Positions 40,817 through 54,435 of a stretch of DNA of 64,000 nucleotides are shown here, in pieces (the first letter of the stretch is position 1; each line of letters starts with the position of its first letter). Below the pieces are notes generated by a model that was given only the letters and a program-made list of their open reading frames with translations, made no database searches and had not been told where the DNA came from. The position numbers and the translations under genes were made by a program. This DNA comes from Mycobacterium gastri (GTDB lineage: Bacteria; Actinomycetota; Actinomycetes; Mycobacteriales; Mycobacteriaceae). Location of the stretch: NCBI RefSeq assembly GCF_002102175.1, contig NZ_LQOX01000113.1:1-64000 (forward strand). The letters are read 5' to 3'.

Positions 40817-40952
40817 TGAGCACCCTCCCTCTGTCGGCTCGCATCGAGGTTAACCGGTACCGCAGGTCCCCGTTAGCGGCGGGGGTTCAGCCGGAGAGGC
40901 CGGGGAGGCTGCGCGGCGCGCATCGTCGTCGAGCTAGGCGAGCTAGGCGCGA

Positions 40953-44648
<3,696 letters not shown>

Positions 44649-44833
44649 GGCCGCTGCTCGCCTCGATTCTCTGTTCTTGACGTCCTACCAGCGCCATGGC
44701 GCGACGCCTGCGATTTCTTGCCCGCCCCGGCTGATGGGGCACCTCATACCCTTGGCGGTTAGGCACGCTTCCGCCTCATCAAGGCTAACGCTTTGCTGGC
44801 GATTCGCCAGAGACACCCGGGCCGGCCCGCCCG

Positions 44834-45589
44834 CTAGCTGGCGTCTCGAACCGTCGGCAGTACGTACAGAGTGACCGGCCAGCGGGCCGGCGGCGCGCCG
44901 AACGCCGAGCGCGCATTGCGGACCAGCTTCTTGCCCACCAGCCGGTTGCCGATGGCGCCGATGACGGCGCCAATGCCGACCGGCAACAGCTTGCCGAACA
45001 TCAGCGCCCCGCGCTTGAGCGCGAACCTCTTGGCGAAATACTTGAACATTCGGGTGTTGAACTTCGACACCGCCGGAAGTGGTAGTGCCGCAACGCTTTC
45101 CGATACCCAGCCGCCGCTGGTGCGTCCGGAACCCATCAGCTCGGCCACCGCACTCTTGCTGTTGTCGCCGACCAGCACCGCCAACACCAGGGCGCGACGC
45201 CGTTCCCGATGGTCGAGCGGAATGCCGTAGACCGAGGCCAGCGCCAGCACCAGGAGCGCGGTGGCCTCGAGGAACACCGCGGTCTCGCCCGCGGCCGCCA
45301 GCAGCGCGGCCAGGGTGCCGATTCCGGGCAAGGTGGCGACCATACCTATTGCCGCCCCACTGGCCGTCACGGCGGCCACGAAGCGCTTCTCGATCTTGGA
45401 GACAATCTCGGCCGGACCGGCAGCCGGGTGCGCTCGGCGCAGCCGGGCCACGTAGGCCTCCGCCGCCGGGGCCTGGAGATGTGAGCTGCGTTCGATGACC
45501 TGTGCCAACGCCCGCGAGGACGCTTTGGGCCGGCCGGTGCCGGCCGGCTGCTCGTCGGGGTCGGACCTCTTGGTTCGTCGAGCGCTCAT
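44834..45589 (-). CDS. Conserved membrane-associated protein (Rv1249c-like)
   Basis: 251 residues. A basic, disordered N terminus (RRTKRSDPDEQPAG) is followed by moderately hydrophobic segments rich in Ala/Gly (AAVTASGAAIGMVATLPGIGTLAALLAAAGETAVFLEATALLVLALASVYGI and LLPVGIGAVIGAIGNRLVG) that suggest two or three membrane helices or hairpins. There is no recognisable enzyme motif. Orthologue of Rv1249c. It is upstream of kgd on the same strand with a 185-base gap, and divergent from the MFS exporter. Confidence 0.83.
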   Translation of the reverse strand: MSARRTKRSDPDEQPAGTGRPKASSRALAQVIERSSHLQAPAAEAYVARLRRAHPAAGPAEIVSKIEKRFVAAVTASGAAIGMVATLPGIGTLAALLAAAGETAVFLEATALLVLALASVYGIPLDHRERRRALVLAVLVGDNSKSAVAELMGSGRTSGGWVSESVAALPLPAVSKFNTRMFKYFAKRFALKRGALMFGKLLPVGIGAVIGAIGNRLVGKKLVRNARSAFGAPPARWPVTLYVLPTVRDAS

Positions 45590-45745
45590 GTTGCCTCTCC
45601 TGAGAACGGCGTACCTTCAGGCTAGCGCCCGTCGCGCGAATTGCGGACCGAGCGGAGTCACACCTACAAGGTATTCAGGTGCATGGCAGTCGATGGGGCT
45701 CCGGAATAATGCACGTGGATTCGGTAGCCGAAACGAGGTGGGTAG

Positions 45746-47530
45746 ATGACCACGGCCACGAGCCGGATGCCCGCAGGCAGCTACTCGGGAAGCCCGTGGA
45801 ACGCGCTGTGGTCGATGATGATCGGTTTTTTCATGATCATGCTCGATTCGACCATCGTCGCCATCGCCAACCCGACCATCATGGCGGTGCTGCATGTCGG
45901 TTATGCCACCGTGGTCTGGGTGACCAGCGCCTACCTGCTGGGGTATGCGGTGGTGTTGCTGGTGGCCGGCCGACTCGGCGATCGGTTCGGGCCCAAGAAC
46001 CTGTACTTGACCGGGCTGGCGGTGTTCACCGCCGCATCGCTGTGGTGCGGCCTGTCGGGCAGCGCCGGCGCGCTGATCACCGCTCGAGTGGTGCAGGGTG
46101 TGGGCGCCGGGCTGCTTACCCCGCAGACGTTGTCGATCATCACCCGGACCTTTCCCGCTGCCCGCCGCGGTGTCGCGATGAGCATGTGGGGAGCGACTGC
46201 CGGCGTCGCCAGCCTCATCGGGCCGCTGGCCGGAGGAGCGCTGGTCGGCGGGCTGGGATGGGAGTGGATCTTCTTCGTCAACATCCCGATCGGCCTGCTC
46301 GGCCTGGCGCTGGCGGCCTGGCTGGTCCCGGTCCTGCCGGTGCGCGCACAACGGTTCGACCTGATCGGTGTGGCGTTGTCGGGAATCGGGATGTTCTTGC
46401 TTGTTTTCGGGCTGCAGCAGGGGCAATCCGCCGGGTGGCAACCGTGGATCTGGGCGGTGCTTGTCGCCGGTGTGGGATTCATGTCGGCGTTCGTCTACTG
46501 GCAATCGCTCAACCGGCGCGCGCCGTTGATCCCGCTGGAGATCTTCCGGGACCGTGACTTCAGCCTGTGCACGGTCGGGGTGGCCATCACCGCGTTCGCG
46601 ACCACGGCGATGATGCTGCCGCTGATCTTCTATGCGCAGTCGGTGTGCGGGCTGTCGCCCATTCGCGCTGCGCTGCTGATCGCGCCGGTGGCGATCAGCA
46701 GCGGTGTGCTCGCCCCGTTCGTCGGCCGTATCGTCGACACGTCCCACCCACTGCCGGTGGTCGGGTTCGGCTTTTCGGCACTGGCGATCGCGATGACGTG
46801 GCTGTCCATCGAGATGCAACCGGATACCCCCGTCTGGCGGCTGGTGTTGCCGTTTTGCTTGATAGGCATTGGGATGGCGTTCGTCTGGTCGCCGTTGGCC
46901 GCCACCGCCACCCGCAATCTGCGGCCCGACCAGGCCGGCGCGAGCTCCGGCGTCTACAACGCCACCCGGCAGCTCGGGGCGGTGCTGGGCAGCGCCAGCA
47001 TGGCGGCGTTCATGACGTCGCGGATCAGCGCCGAGATGCCGCCCCTGCCTGACGGGGCGCCCGGATTCGGTGGCGACGGTGGCGGTCTGCAGTTGCCCGA
47101 GTTCGTGCGTGCGCCGTTCTCGGCCGCCATGTCCCAGTCGATGCTGCTGCCCGCGTTCATCGCCTTGTTCGGGATCGTGGCCGCGCTGTTCCTGGTCGGC
47201 GGCATGGGTGCGACGGCTTTTCGCCGGCTGCTGTCGGAAGAGGACCACGGCCAGCGTGACTACGAGGACGAGGAGGAGGACTTCGATGACGACGATTACG
47301 TCGAGTACATCCTGCGTCGCGAACCCGATCGGTGGCACCGGCCGGATGGCGAAATCCCCTGGGCCTACGGGCAATCACGAGGCGAACCGGTTGACGTCCC
47401 AATTGACGTCGTCCGCAACGGCTCCCACATCGACTCGTCGCCACCGACGTCCACGCCGTCGCTGCTTCGGTCAGGCCAGGCGGAGTACCGCACGCACTAC
47501 CTCGACGATCCGCACGGGCCCGCCCGCTAG
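45746..47530 (+). CDS. MFS drug/solute exporter, 14-helix DHA2 type (Rv1250-like)
   Basis: 594-residue proton-antiport exporter of the EmrB/QacA group. Helix 1 carries [22 protein letters not shown] (DHA2 motif LDxTIVxVALP), then [17 protein letters not shown] (motif A), [19 protein letters not shown] and [19 protein letters not shown] (motif C). After the last helix a strongly acidic cytoplasmic tail ([15 protein letters not shown]) of about 120 residues follows, also seen in Rv1250. Substrate unknown. Confidence 0.91.
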   Translation: MTTATSRMPAGSYSGSPWNALWSMMIGFFMIMLDSTIVAIANPTIMAVLHVGYATVVWVTSAYLLGYAVVLLVAGRLGDRFGPKNLYLTGLAVFTAASLWCGLSGSAGALITARVVQGVGAGLLTPQTLSIITRTFPAARRGVAMSMWGATAGVASLIGPLAGGALVGGLGWEWIFFVNIPIGLLGLALAAWLVPVLPVRAQRFDLIGVALSGIGMFLLVFGLQQGQSAGWQPWIWAVLVAGVGFMSAFVYWQSLNRRAPLIPLEIFRDRDFSLCTVGVAITAFATTAMMLPLIFYAQSVCGLSPIRAALLIAPVAISSGVLAPFVGRIVDTSHPLPVVGFGFSALAIAMTWLSIEMQPDTPVWRLVLPFCLIGIGMAFVWSPLAATATRNLRPDQAGASSGVYNATRQLGAVLGSASMAAFMTSRISAEMPPLPDGAPGFGGDGGGLQLPEFVRAPFSAAMSQSMLLPAFIALFGIVAALFLVGGMGATAFRRLLSEEDHGQRDYEDEEEDFDDDDYVEYILRREPDRWHRPDGEIPWAYGQSRGEPVDVPIDVVRNGSHIDSSPPTSTPSLLRSGQAEYRTHYLDDPHGPAR

Positions 47531-47931
47531 CTAGCCTTTCTCCGGTGGGATCAGCCGGCCGTATCATTTCGGTTCGGCGCTGTGCACTGCATTATGCGAT
47601 CGGCGGCTCGGCCAGCGGTGTGTAATCAGGGCCGAGCGATCCATTATTTCGCCTGAAAATGGAACCGCGGGAACCGGCTGGGCGACCGTGGTGGCGACCC
47701 ATAATAGAATTCAATTCTGTGAAAAAGTGCCTCCACACTGCACGAAGGCGCAACGTACGAACATTTCATCCCGGCATCGATTCGGCCAATATCGAGCAGC
47801 TTGAACAGCAATGCTAAGCATCCCGCAAAGGCATGATTTCGAGAATTAGAAGGTTACCTACCGATATCGGTTCGAGAAAGATCCCGCAGCTGTCAGCGAA
47901 ATATCACCGGCCGGAGTCATACGTTAGGCCG
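47531..47931. other. AT-richer gap before the chitinase-like gene
   Basis: 400 bases with visibly lower GC than the surroundings. It contains runs such as TGAAAAAG and the small palindrome AGAAT-TCA-ATTCT at 47706-47718. The chitinase frame is open from 47833, but the signal peptide starts at 47932, so I treat the rest as leader or promoter. No RNA gene is recognised. Confidence 0.5.
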
Positions 47932-49848
47932 ATGCCAAATTCAATTCGATTCGAATTACGAAAACTCTGGCAACCATCGCTTGTCGCCGTCCTGTCGATG
48001 CTTCTGGTGGCCGTCTGCGTTGTCGGAGTCACTCCGGTGGCCCGGGCCGCCGGGGTGACGGCGAAGCTGGCGGTGACATCGCAATGGAGTACCGGCTTTG
48101 TCGCCAACTACACGATTTCCAACTCGGGTGCGACTGCGCTGTCCGACTGGAAGGTCGAGTTCGACCTGCCGGCAGGCGAATCCATCACCAATGCGTGGAG
48201 CGCCAAACTCGCCCAGTCCGGCACGCATTACACGCTGACCCCCGAAGACTGGACGCGAACGATCGCACCCAGCAGCTCGGTCACCGTCGGGTTCCAGGCC
48301 GCCCAGACCGGGACGTACTCACCGCCGGCGAACTGCCTGGTCAACGGACAGCCGTGCAGTGGTGCCGGGGCGACCACCACCACGTCCACGCCACCTTCGA
48401 CAACGACCACGACGACCACGACGACCACCCCGACCACCCCGACCACCCCGACCACCCCGACTACCCCGACCACAACCTCCACCAGTCCGGCCACCACTAC
48501 CGTGCCGACCGGGACTGCCGGCGCCTACACCGCCGCGTTCGCCAAGACCAGCGACTGGGGCAACGGTTTCAACGGCAACTTCACGATCACCAACCCCGGC
48601 CCGACGCCACTGAGCGACTGGAAGCTCGAGTTCGACATGCCGGCCGGCCAGACCGTGACCAGCGCCTGGAATGCCAAGCTTGCCGCGCAGGGGACCCACT
48701 ACGTGCTCACGCCGGAGGATTGGACGCGCACGGTGGCCGCCAACGGGGGCACGGCAAGCCTCGGCATGCAGGGCGCATACGCGGGTAGCTTCACCGCGCC
48801 GACGAACTGCACGCTCAACGGCCAGGCCTGCACGGGCAGTGGTGTCACGCCACCCTCGACAACGAGCACGACGACGCCGACCACCACGGCCCCGACCACC
48901 ACCACCCCGCCCGTCACCCCCAGCGGGGCAACCCCGGCGCGATTCGCCCCCTATGTCGATATGACGCTCTACCCGCAGTTCGATTATGCGTCGGCCACTC
49001 GCGCGGGCGGACTCAGGCACGTGACGCTGGGCTTCATCGTCAGCGGCGCACCATGCACGGCATCATGGGGCACCTACTACGGGCTCAAGGACCAGTGGGT
49101 CACCTCGGCGATCGGAGCGCTGACCGCTGGCGGCGCCGACGCGATCGTCTCTTTCGGCGGAGTCGCTAACCAGGAGCTGGCGTTGACCTGTACCAGCGTC
49201 GATGCGCTTGTTGCGCAATACAAGTCGGTGATCGACGCCTATGGGATCCGCGATCTGGACTTCGACATCGAGGGTGCGGCCCAGAATGACGTCGCATCAC
49301 TGACCCGCCGGTCGCAGGCGATCGCCAAGTTGCAGGCGGACGGCAAGGCCGCCGGTAACCCGGTGCGCGTCTCGTTCACCCTTCCGGTGCTGCCGACCGG
49401 TCTGACCGCCGACGGGTTGCGGGTGGTGCAGAACGCCATTGCCAATGGTGTGGATATCGGCCAGGTGAACGTGATGGCGATGGACTATTACGACCCGGCC
49501 TTCGATTACAACGGCAAGATGGGCGACCTCGCGATTCAGGCGGCTCAGCGCGTCCACGATCAGCTGGCTCCGCTCTATCCGTCGAAGCCTGACGCCCAGG
49601 TCTGGGCGATGGTGGGGGTGACACCGATGATCGGAGTCAACGATGACCTCAGGGAGGTGTTCACGGTTGCCGACGCCGACAAGCTGACGGCTTTTGCCCG
49701 GCAGAAGGGTCTGGGCCGGCTTGCCATGTGGTCGGCCAACCGTGATTCACAATGCCCGTCCGGAACTCCGCAACCGTCGAACACGTGCAGCGGTGTGACC
49801 CAAACCGCCTGGGCATTCTCGAGTTCTTTCAAGCAGTTCGGCGGGTGA
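47932..49848 (+). CDS. Secreted tandem-CBM2 chitinase-like protein (GH18 type)
   Basis: 638 residues from ATG 47932. A signal peptide with a long hydrophobic core (LVAVLSMLLVAVCVVGV) ends at ARA-AGV. Two CBM2 modules follow, at about 43-139 and 198-300, each with a terminal Cys segment (NCLVNGQPC; NCTLNGQAC). They are separated by Thr/Pro linkers. A GH18-type barrel occupies about 336-638: YVDMTLYPQFDY, AIVSFGG and the catalytic strand RDLDFDIEG with D441, D443, D445 and E447, matching the DxxDxDxE pattern. It probably binds and cleaves chitin or a related polymer outside the cell. The frame is open 33 codons upstream, but that part does not fit a signal peptide. Convergent with the helicase gene. 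Confidence 0.88.
   Translation: MPNSIRFELRKLWQPSLVAVLSMLLVAVCVVGVTPVARAAGVTAKLAVTSQWSTGFVANYTISNSGATALSDWKVEFDLPAGESITNAWSAKLAQSGTHYTLTPEDWTRTIAPSSSVTVGFQAAQTGTYSPPANCLVNGQPCSGAGATTTTSTPPSTTTTTTTTTTPTTPTTPTTPTTPTTTSTSPATTTVPTGTAGAYTAAFAKTSDWGNGFNGNFTITNPGPTPLSDWKLEFDMPAGQTVTSAWNAKLAAQGTHYVLTPEDWTRTVAANGGTASLGMQGAYAGSFTAPTNCTLNGQACTGSGVTPPSTTSTTTPTTTAPTTTTPPVTPSGATPARFAPYVDMTLYPQFDYASATRAGGLRHVTLGFIVSGAPCTASWGTYYGLKDQWVTSAIGALTAGGADAIVSFGGVANQELALTCTSVDALVAQYKSVIDAYGIRDLDFDIEGAAQNDVASLTRRSQAIAKLQADGKAAGNPVRVSFTLPVLPTGLTADGLRVVQNAIANGVDIGQVNVMAMDYYDPAFDYNGKMGDLAIQAAQRVHDQLAPLYPSKPDAQVWAMVGVTPMIGVNDDLREVFTVADADKLTAFARQKGLGRLAMWSANRDSQCPSGTPQPSNTCSGVTQTAWAFSSSFKQFGG
48421..48474 (+). repeat. 9-bp tandem repeats encoding the Thr/Pro linker
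   Basis: About five direct copies of CCGACCACC, preceded by ACGACCACG units, encode a TTPTTP-type linker between the two CBM2 modules. The repeats are in frame, so copy-number change would only lengthen or shorten the linker. Confidence 0.8.
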
Positions 49849-49883
49849 TCTACGCCGGTTGATTGGGCGGGCCGCCCGCGTTG

Positions 49884-52800
49884 CTATGGGGGTGGCCTCG
49901 AGGTCAATGCCAGGAAGGCTCCCAAGTCGATCAATCCTGCCGGTGTGGTCGGCAGATATTGGGTCAGTAGCTCGGAGCGCACGACGACCGCCGCGTACTG
50001 TGCTCGGCTGATGGCCACATTGAGCCGATTCCTGTTGAGCAGGAACGATATTCCGCGGGGGACGTCGTCTGCCGAGGAGGCCGTCATCGAGATCAGGACG
50101 ACGGGCGCCTGCCCGCCCTGGAACTTGTCGACGGTGCCGACCCGGATTCCGTCCAGACCGGCGGTAATCAATCGCTGTCGCAGCAACCCCACCTGGGCGT
50201 TGTAGGGCGCCAGCACCAGCAGGTCGGAAGCCGCCAATGGCCGGGTACCGCGCTCGTCGGTCCACGACCGTCCGAGCAGCGTCCGGATCTCGGCCAGTAT
50301 CGCCTCGGCCTCTTCCAGGCTTTCGGTCGAATTACCTTGGTGTGCAACGGAAAGCACATGCACGCCGGGCTGGTAGCCGGCGATGCGGCGGGCGGCGGTG
50401 CACTCGGCGTGAGACTGCAATCTGCCCTCGTAGGACAGCAACGAAACGGCGGCACAGACCGCCGGATGCATTCGATATGAGCGGTCCAGAAAATAGCCTC
50501 GCTCGTCGGGCAGCGTGCGCTGCCCGTCGACCAGCCAATCCAGCGCCGAGGCGTCGACTGGTTCGGGATGAGTGCCCTGGCTGACCTGCGGAAGCTGTTG
50601 CGGGTCGCCGAGCAGCAACATGTTCGTCGCCGCCGGCGCCACCGCGATGGTGTTGGCCAGACTGAACTGGCCGGCCTCGTCGATCACCAGTAGATCCAGG
50701 CCGCTCCGGGGCACGCGTTGATCGTTGGCGAAATCCCAGGCGGTGCCGCCGATCACGCATCCCGCATGGTCAGCGATGAATGCCGGGTACTGCTTCTCGT
50801 CGATCTGCTGCCAGCGCGAAGCACTGCGGTCATACTTTTTCTTGGCGACGCATTCGGGATCCAAGTCGGCGTCGATCACACAGTCCAACAGGTTCTCCAC
50901 TGCGGCGTGCGATTGCGCGACGACGCCGATGCGCCAGGAATGCTCGACGACCAATCGCTTGATCACCCGTGCGGCGGTGTGCGTCTTGCCGGTCCCCGGC
51001 GGTCCATGTACCGCGACGTATGAGGCGTCCAGTCCCAGCACCGCCGCCGTGATGTCGGCGACAATGTCGGTTCCGCGCGGTAGCCGGGTACGTGGCGGAT
51101 GCCGCAGCAGCACGTCGACCAGCGCGGTGCGGGGCAGCCGGGGCAGCCCGGCGGCGACCGCGGATGCCGTGGCCTCGATGGACTTGCGCAGCACCGTTGT
51201 CGGTACCGGTGGCCCGGGAGTCAGCGCGAACGGCAGTTGCTCAAACGTGTTGCCGTCGCGGCCGGTTCGCTCCAGGATGACCACCTCGGTGGGTAGGCCG
51301 GAGTCGTCGACCCCGACAACCTCGGCGTGGCCGGCGGCCCGACGGTCGGGGTCGTCGCTCATGGCGGGCGGAGCCGGCGGGTCGTAGAGGGCGAACACGC
51401 TGCGCTTGAGGTCGCCGCGCGCCAGCTCGCCGGTCAGCCGCACCCGCCGTTGCGGTTTGCGCGCTCGCACCGGTGTATGCCAGGCGACCACCACCGACTT
51501 CTTGTCGGCAACGAAAACGTCTGTGCTGTCCGACCATTCGTCGACGGGATAGTTCAGCCGGTCGAAGTGCGCCCACCAGAACGGCTTGTCCTCGCGGCGG
51601 TGGTAGCCGCGGGCCGCCGACAGCAAGGCGACAACGTTCTGTTCCGGTGTGCGGTTGAGTGCTGCGTCGTCACCGACGAAGGTCGCCAGTGCTGCGGCCA
51701 ACTCATCGTGGTCTTCGACCTTGCCGCTGTCGGGAACCGGTTGGACCCCGATCGGTGTGACCCCTGCTTCCCAAGCGCGCATCAGTAACCAATCGCGCAG
51801 TTCGCGGGTGGAGCGGCAGTCGTAGTGGTTGTAGTCCTCGATCTCCTTGAGCACCGCCGCGGCCTCATCCGTGCGGCCTTCGGCGCGTAATTCGCAGTAG
51901 CGCGCGTAGCAGGTGATCGAGTCGGCGGCCGTCGTGACCTCACCGGCACGCAACCGGGCGCCCATGTAGAGCGGCTCCAGCGCCTTGAGGCTGAACGAGT
52001 CCGTGCCGGCGCGAAGGCTTTTGCGCACCAACGGGTAAAGGTCGACGAGGACACCGTTGCGCAACAGCTCGTCGACGTCGTCCTCACCGACGCCGTAGCG
52101 CCCGGCAAGCCGCAGCAGTGCGGTCCTCTCGTACGGCGCGTAATGGTAGATGTGCATGTTGGGATGGCGACGGCGACGTTTGGCCACCATCGCCAGAAAA
52201 TCCTTGAGGGCCTGACGTTCCTGGGCCCGGTCATGCGCCCAGAGCGGCCGGAAATTTCCCGCGGGTCCGGCTTCCAATACGCCGAACAGGTATTCCAGCC
52301 CCCACTCACGGCCGTCGGCCGTCCACAGCGGATCGCCTTCGAAGTCGAAGAACAGGTCGCCGGCGTCGGGTTCCGGCAATAGCGCCAGCGGCTGCGGGTC
52401 GACGATCTCGTACTGCGGTGTCCCGGTATCACGTTGCCGCACTTGCAGTTTAGCTTGTGCAGTCAGCTTGTCGAGGGCGCTGGGCACCAGCCCCGGCACC
52501 GGTTGTGTGAGTTCGGCGAGTTCTCGGATTGTGCTGATGCCGGCGTCGATCAGCTTGTCCCGCTGGGCGACCCGCATCCCGGCGACCAGCAGCAAGTCGT
52601 CGGTTGCGCGAAGCTGTTCGGTGCACAGCGGACAACGAAAACATGCGCGCACGCCGGGATCGTCCCAGCGCACCGCGGTGCTCGAGGCGTGATGCTCGTC
52701 GAGCAGCCGCTGCAAGACGGCGCGTTGGGACCGGTAAACCGGGATCAGGTCGCCAATCCGGTACCGCACGACGGTGCCGTCGCCAAGTTCCAACTCTGCC

Positions 52801-53288
52801 TCCGGCGCTATCGGCACCCCGGCGCCGGTTAGTGCGTCGGCGTAGGCCGCCAGCTGCAGCAGTGCGGTGACTTGCGGCGAGCGCGCCAGCTTGGCGTCGG
52901 CGACCCGATAGCGCTCACCGTCGCGGATCAGGAAGTCGGCGAACCCGACGAAGCGGCCGTCGAACAGCGCAGCCTGATAGACCACCCGGGCGCGGTTGCC
53001 GATGGCGTGCCGGGTCGCCGCGGCGGCCGCCGTCAGCCCGGCGAGCGTGTATGCCGGGCGCCCGATGACGGCGACGTCATCACCGAACTCGTCGCGCAGC
53101 CGGGCGAGCCGGCGTCGTTCGTGTTCGTTTCCGAGTACGGCGGCTCTGGCCAGCAATTCGTCCTCGACTGGCACAGCCGGGCCGCGGCCGAGCTTGGCGT
53201 CGAAATTTCTGAGCAGCGAGTACTCACAGCGCGCGGCGGCGGCGAGATCTGATGCGCTGTAGACCAGAGTGCCGTCACTGAGGAACAC
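49884..53288 (-). CDS. RecB-like nuclease fused to UPF1-type helicase (Rv1251c-like)
   Basis: 1134-residue fusion. The N-terminal half is a TM0106-type RecB-family nuclease with a Cys near the N terminus (ARCEYSLLRNF) and a later pair in RACFRCPLCTEQL, which could hold an Fe-S cluster, followed by an RNase H-like region (LFFDFEGDPLWTADGREWGLEYLFG). The C-terminal half is a superfamily 1 helicase: Walker A HGPPGTGKTHTAARV (about 764), Walker B LLVIDEAGQFSLA (about 866), LLGDPQQLPQVSQG, then VGTVDKFQGGQAPVVLISM and NRLNVAISRAQ near the end. A role in DNA or RNA repair is likely but untested. Orthologue of Rv1251c. Confidence 0.9.
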   Translation of the reverse strand: MFLSDGTLVYSASDLAAAARCEYSLLRNFDAKLGRGPAVPVEDELLARAAVLGNEHERRRLARLRDEFGDDVAVIGRPAYTLAGLTAAAAATRHAIGNRARVVYQAALFDGRFVGFADFLIRDGERYRVADAKLARSPQVTALLQLAAYADALTGAGVPIAPEAELELGDGTVVRYRIGDLIPVYRSQRAVLQRLLDEHHASSTAVRWDDPGVRACFRCPLCTEQLRATDDLLLVAGMRVAQRDKLIDAGISTIRELAELTQPVPGLVPSALDKLTAQAKLQVRQRDTGTPQYEIVDPQPLALLPEPDAGDLFFDFEGDPLWTADGREWGLEYLFGVLEAGPAGNFRPLWAHDRAQERQALKDFLAMVAKRRRRHPNMHIYHYAPYERTALLRLAGRYGVGEDDVDELLRNGVLVDLYPLVRKSLRAGTDSFSLKALEPLYMGARLRAGEVTTAADSITCYARYCELRAEGRTDEAAAVLKEIEDYNHYDCRSTRELRDWLLMRAWEAGVTPIGVQPVPDSGKVEDHDELAAALATFVGDDAALNRTPEQNVVALLSAARGYHRREDKPFWWAHFDRLNYPVDEWSDSTDVFVADKKSVVVAWHTPVRARKPQRRVRLTGELARGDLKRSVFALYDPPAPPAMSDDPDRRAAGHAEVVGVDDSGLPTEVVILERTGRDGNTFEQLPFALTPGPPVPTTVLRKSIEATASAVAAGLPRLPRTALVDVLLRHPPRTRLPRGTDIVADITAAVLGLDASYVAVHGPPGTGKTHTAARVIKRLVVEHSWRIGVVAQSHAAVENLLDCVIDADLDPECVAKKKYDRSASRWQQIDEKQYPAFIADHAGCVIGGTAWDFANDQRVPRSGLDLLVIDEAGQFSLANTIAVAPAATNMLLLGDPQQLPQVSQGTHPEPVDASALDWLVDGQRTLPDERGYFLDRSYRMHPAVCAAVSLLSYEGRLQSHAECTAARRIAGYQPGVHVLSVAHQGNSTESLEEAEAILAEIRTLLGRSWTDERGTRPLAASDLLVLAPYNAQVGLLRQRLITAGLDGIRVGTVDKFQGGQAPVVLISMTASSADDVPRGISFLLNRNRLNVAISRAQYAAVVVRSELLTQYLPTTPAGLIDLGAFLALTSRPPP

Positions 53289-53574
53289 AACCGCAACGGT
53301 AGGTCAGGGGTCCGACATCGACGACGAACAGGCGTAACGCCTGGTTGGGTCGTCCACCACGTGACCTGACCGGCCGGCGAGATGCGCTGAGGCTACGGGC
53401 CCGCGGGCGCTACCTCCGGAGCCGCGGAAGGCATCGGCGGAACCGCTCGGCCGCCTGAGGCCCCGCGCTGAAGCATAGGCACGCCATGGCGGGGGCGGGC
53501 CAGGTGCTACCGCTCGGTGCGAAAAGCCGGCGGTTTGACCGAAAATGTGGCGGTCAGCGCCGCCGCTTATTCGG

Positions 53575-54180
53575 TTATGCGCCTGGTGTGTTGCCGAGGA
53601 CTTCGACGCCGCTGCCGTTCCAGCGGAATTTCACCAAGCTGTTCAAGCCGGTAATTCCCCCGGAGTACGTCAACGCGACCGTGTCTCCCGTGCACTGCGA
53701 CTCGTCCACCCCGGTGAACCCGTAGGCGTCGGGGACCCCCTGCTTGATGAACTGGCCCAGGTGGAACATCACCGCGCGAGTAGTGGGATTGGTGTCGTTC
53801 GTGTTGGCCTTGATGATCACCGCGGACAGCTGCGCGCACTGGTTATAGTTGCCGGCCAGCGGTTCCGGATTCCAGGGCTGCTGACTACGTGGATCGCGAG
53901 GCAGCTCGGACACGACCCGGACAATTGCGGGCGAGGCGAGGTTGACCGCACACGGGTCGGCCGGGGCCGCACTACCGGTGGGTGGGGCAGCCGTCGCCGG
54001 CGACGGGTTCGTCGGGCTCGACGCGCTGGAGGCAGCGACGGGAGGTGTGGTTGCCTGCGGCGTCTTCGCGACCGTGGAATCCCCCGAACCACAGCCCGTC
54101 AAGGCTGCGGCGACCAGTGCCGTCGCAGACACGCCTATCAGTGGCGCGGCACGTCGGGGGAGCGACCACACACCGGGCAC
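53575..54180 (-). CDS. lprE: Lipoprotein LprE
   Basis: 201-residue lipoprotein, orthologue of Rv1252c. The signal peptide ends with lipobox LTGC (Cys30), followed by a Ser/Thr/Pro-rich spacer and a globular LppP/LprE domain (DPCAVNLASPAIVRVVSELP; NPEPLAGNYNQCAQLSAVIIKANT; QCTGDTVALTYSGGI) with likely disulfide Cys residues. Function unknown; related lipoproteins sit at the cell surface. The 286 bases between it and the helicase hold nothing I recognise. Confidence 0.9.
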   Translation of the reverse strand: MPGVWSLPRRAAPLIGVSATALVAAALTGCGSGDSTVAKTPQATTPPVAASSASSPTNPSPATAAPPTGSAAPADPCAVNLASPAIVRVVSELPRDPRSQQPWNPEPLAGNYNQCAQLSAVIIKANTNDTNPTTRAVMFHLGQFIKQGVPDAYGFTGVDESQCTGDTVALTYSGGITGLNSLVKFRWNGSGVEVLGNTPGA

Positions 54181-54237
54181 CGTAGCGCTATCGGGCTGCG
54201 GATTGTGTCAGGCGTGGCCGTGCCATCGAGAACTGGC

Positions 54238-54407
54238 GTCGGCTGACCCGCTGCGCCCTTCGACGCCGGGCTCGCGATCACCAGCGTCGTTTGCCGAGGG
54301 TAACGCCACGGCGAAATTTCGACGCAAATCTCGCCCTGGCGTTCCGCTCGCGGTACGCCGCCCTGGCGTAGGTCGGCTGACCCGCTGCGCCCTTCGACGC
54401 CGGGCTC
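54238..54407. repeat. 36-bp direct repeat pair between lprE and deaD
   Basis: The same 36 bases, beginning GTCGGCTGACCCGCTGCGCC, occur at 54238-54273 and 54372-54407, 134 bases apart start to start. The second copy ends 28 bases before the deaD start, so it lies in the deaD leader. The copies appear identical, which suggests a recent duplication or a maintained element. Confidence 0.8.
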
Positions 54408-54435
54408 AGCGGGCCACCACTAAACTCCGTGTGAA

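Noticed and set aside
48421..48474. 9-base repeats as a possible CRISPR or replication iteron
   Set aside because: In-frame codons of a Thr/Pro linker in a secreted enzyme.
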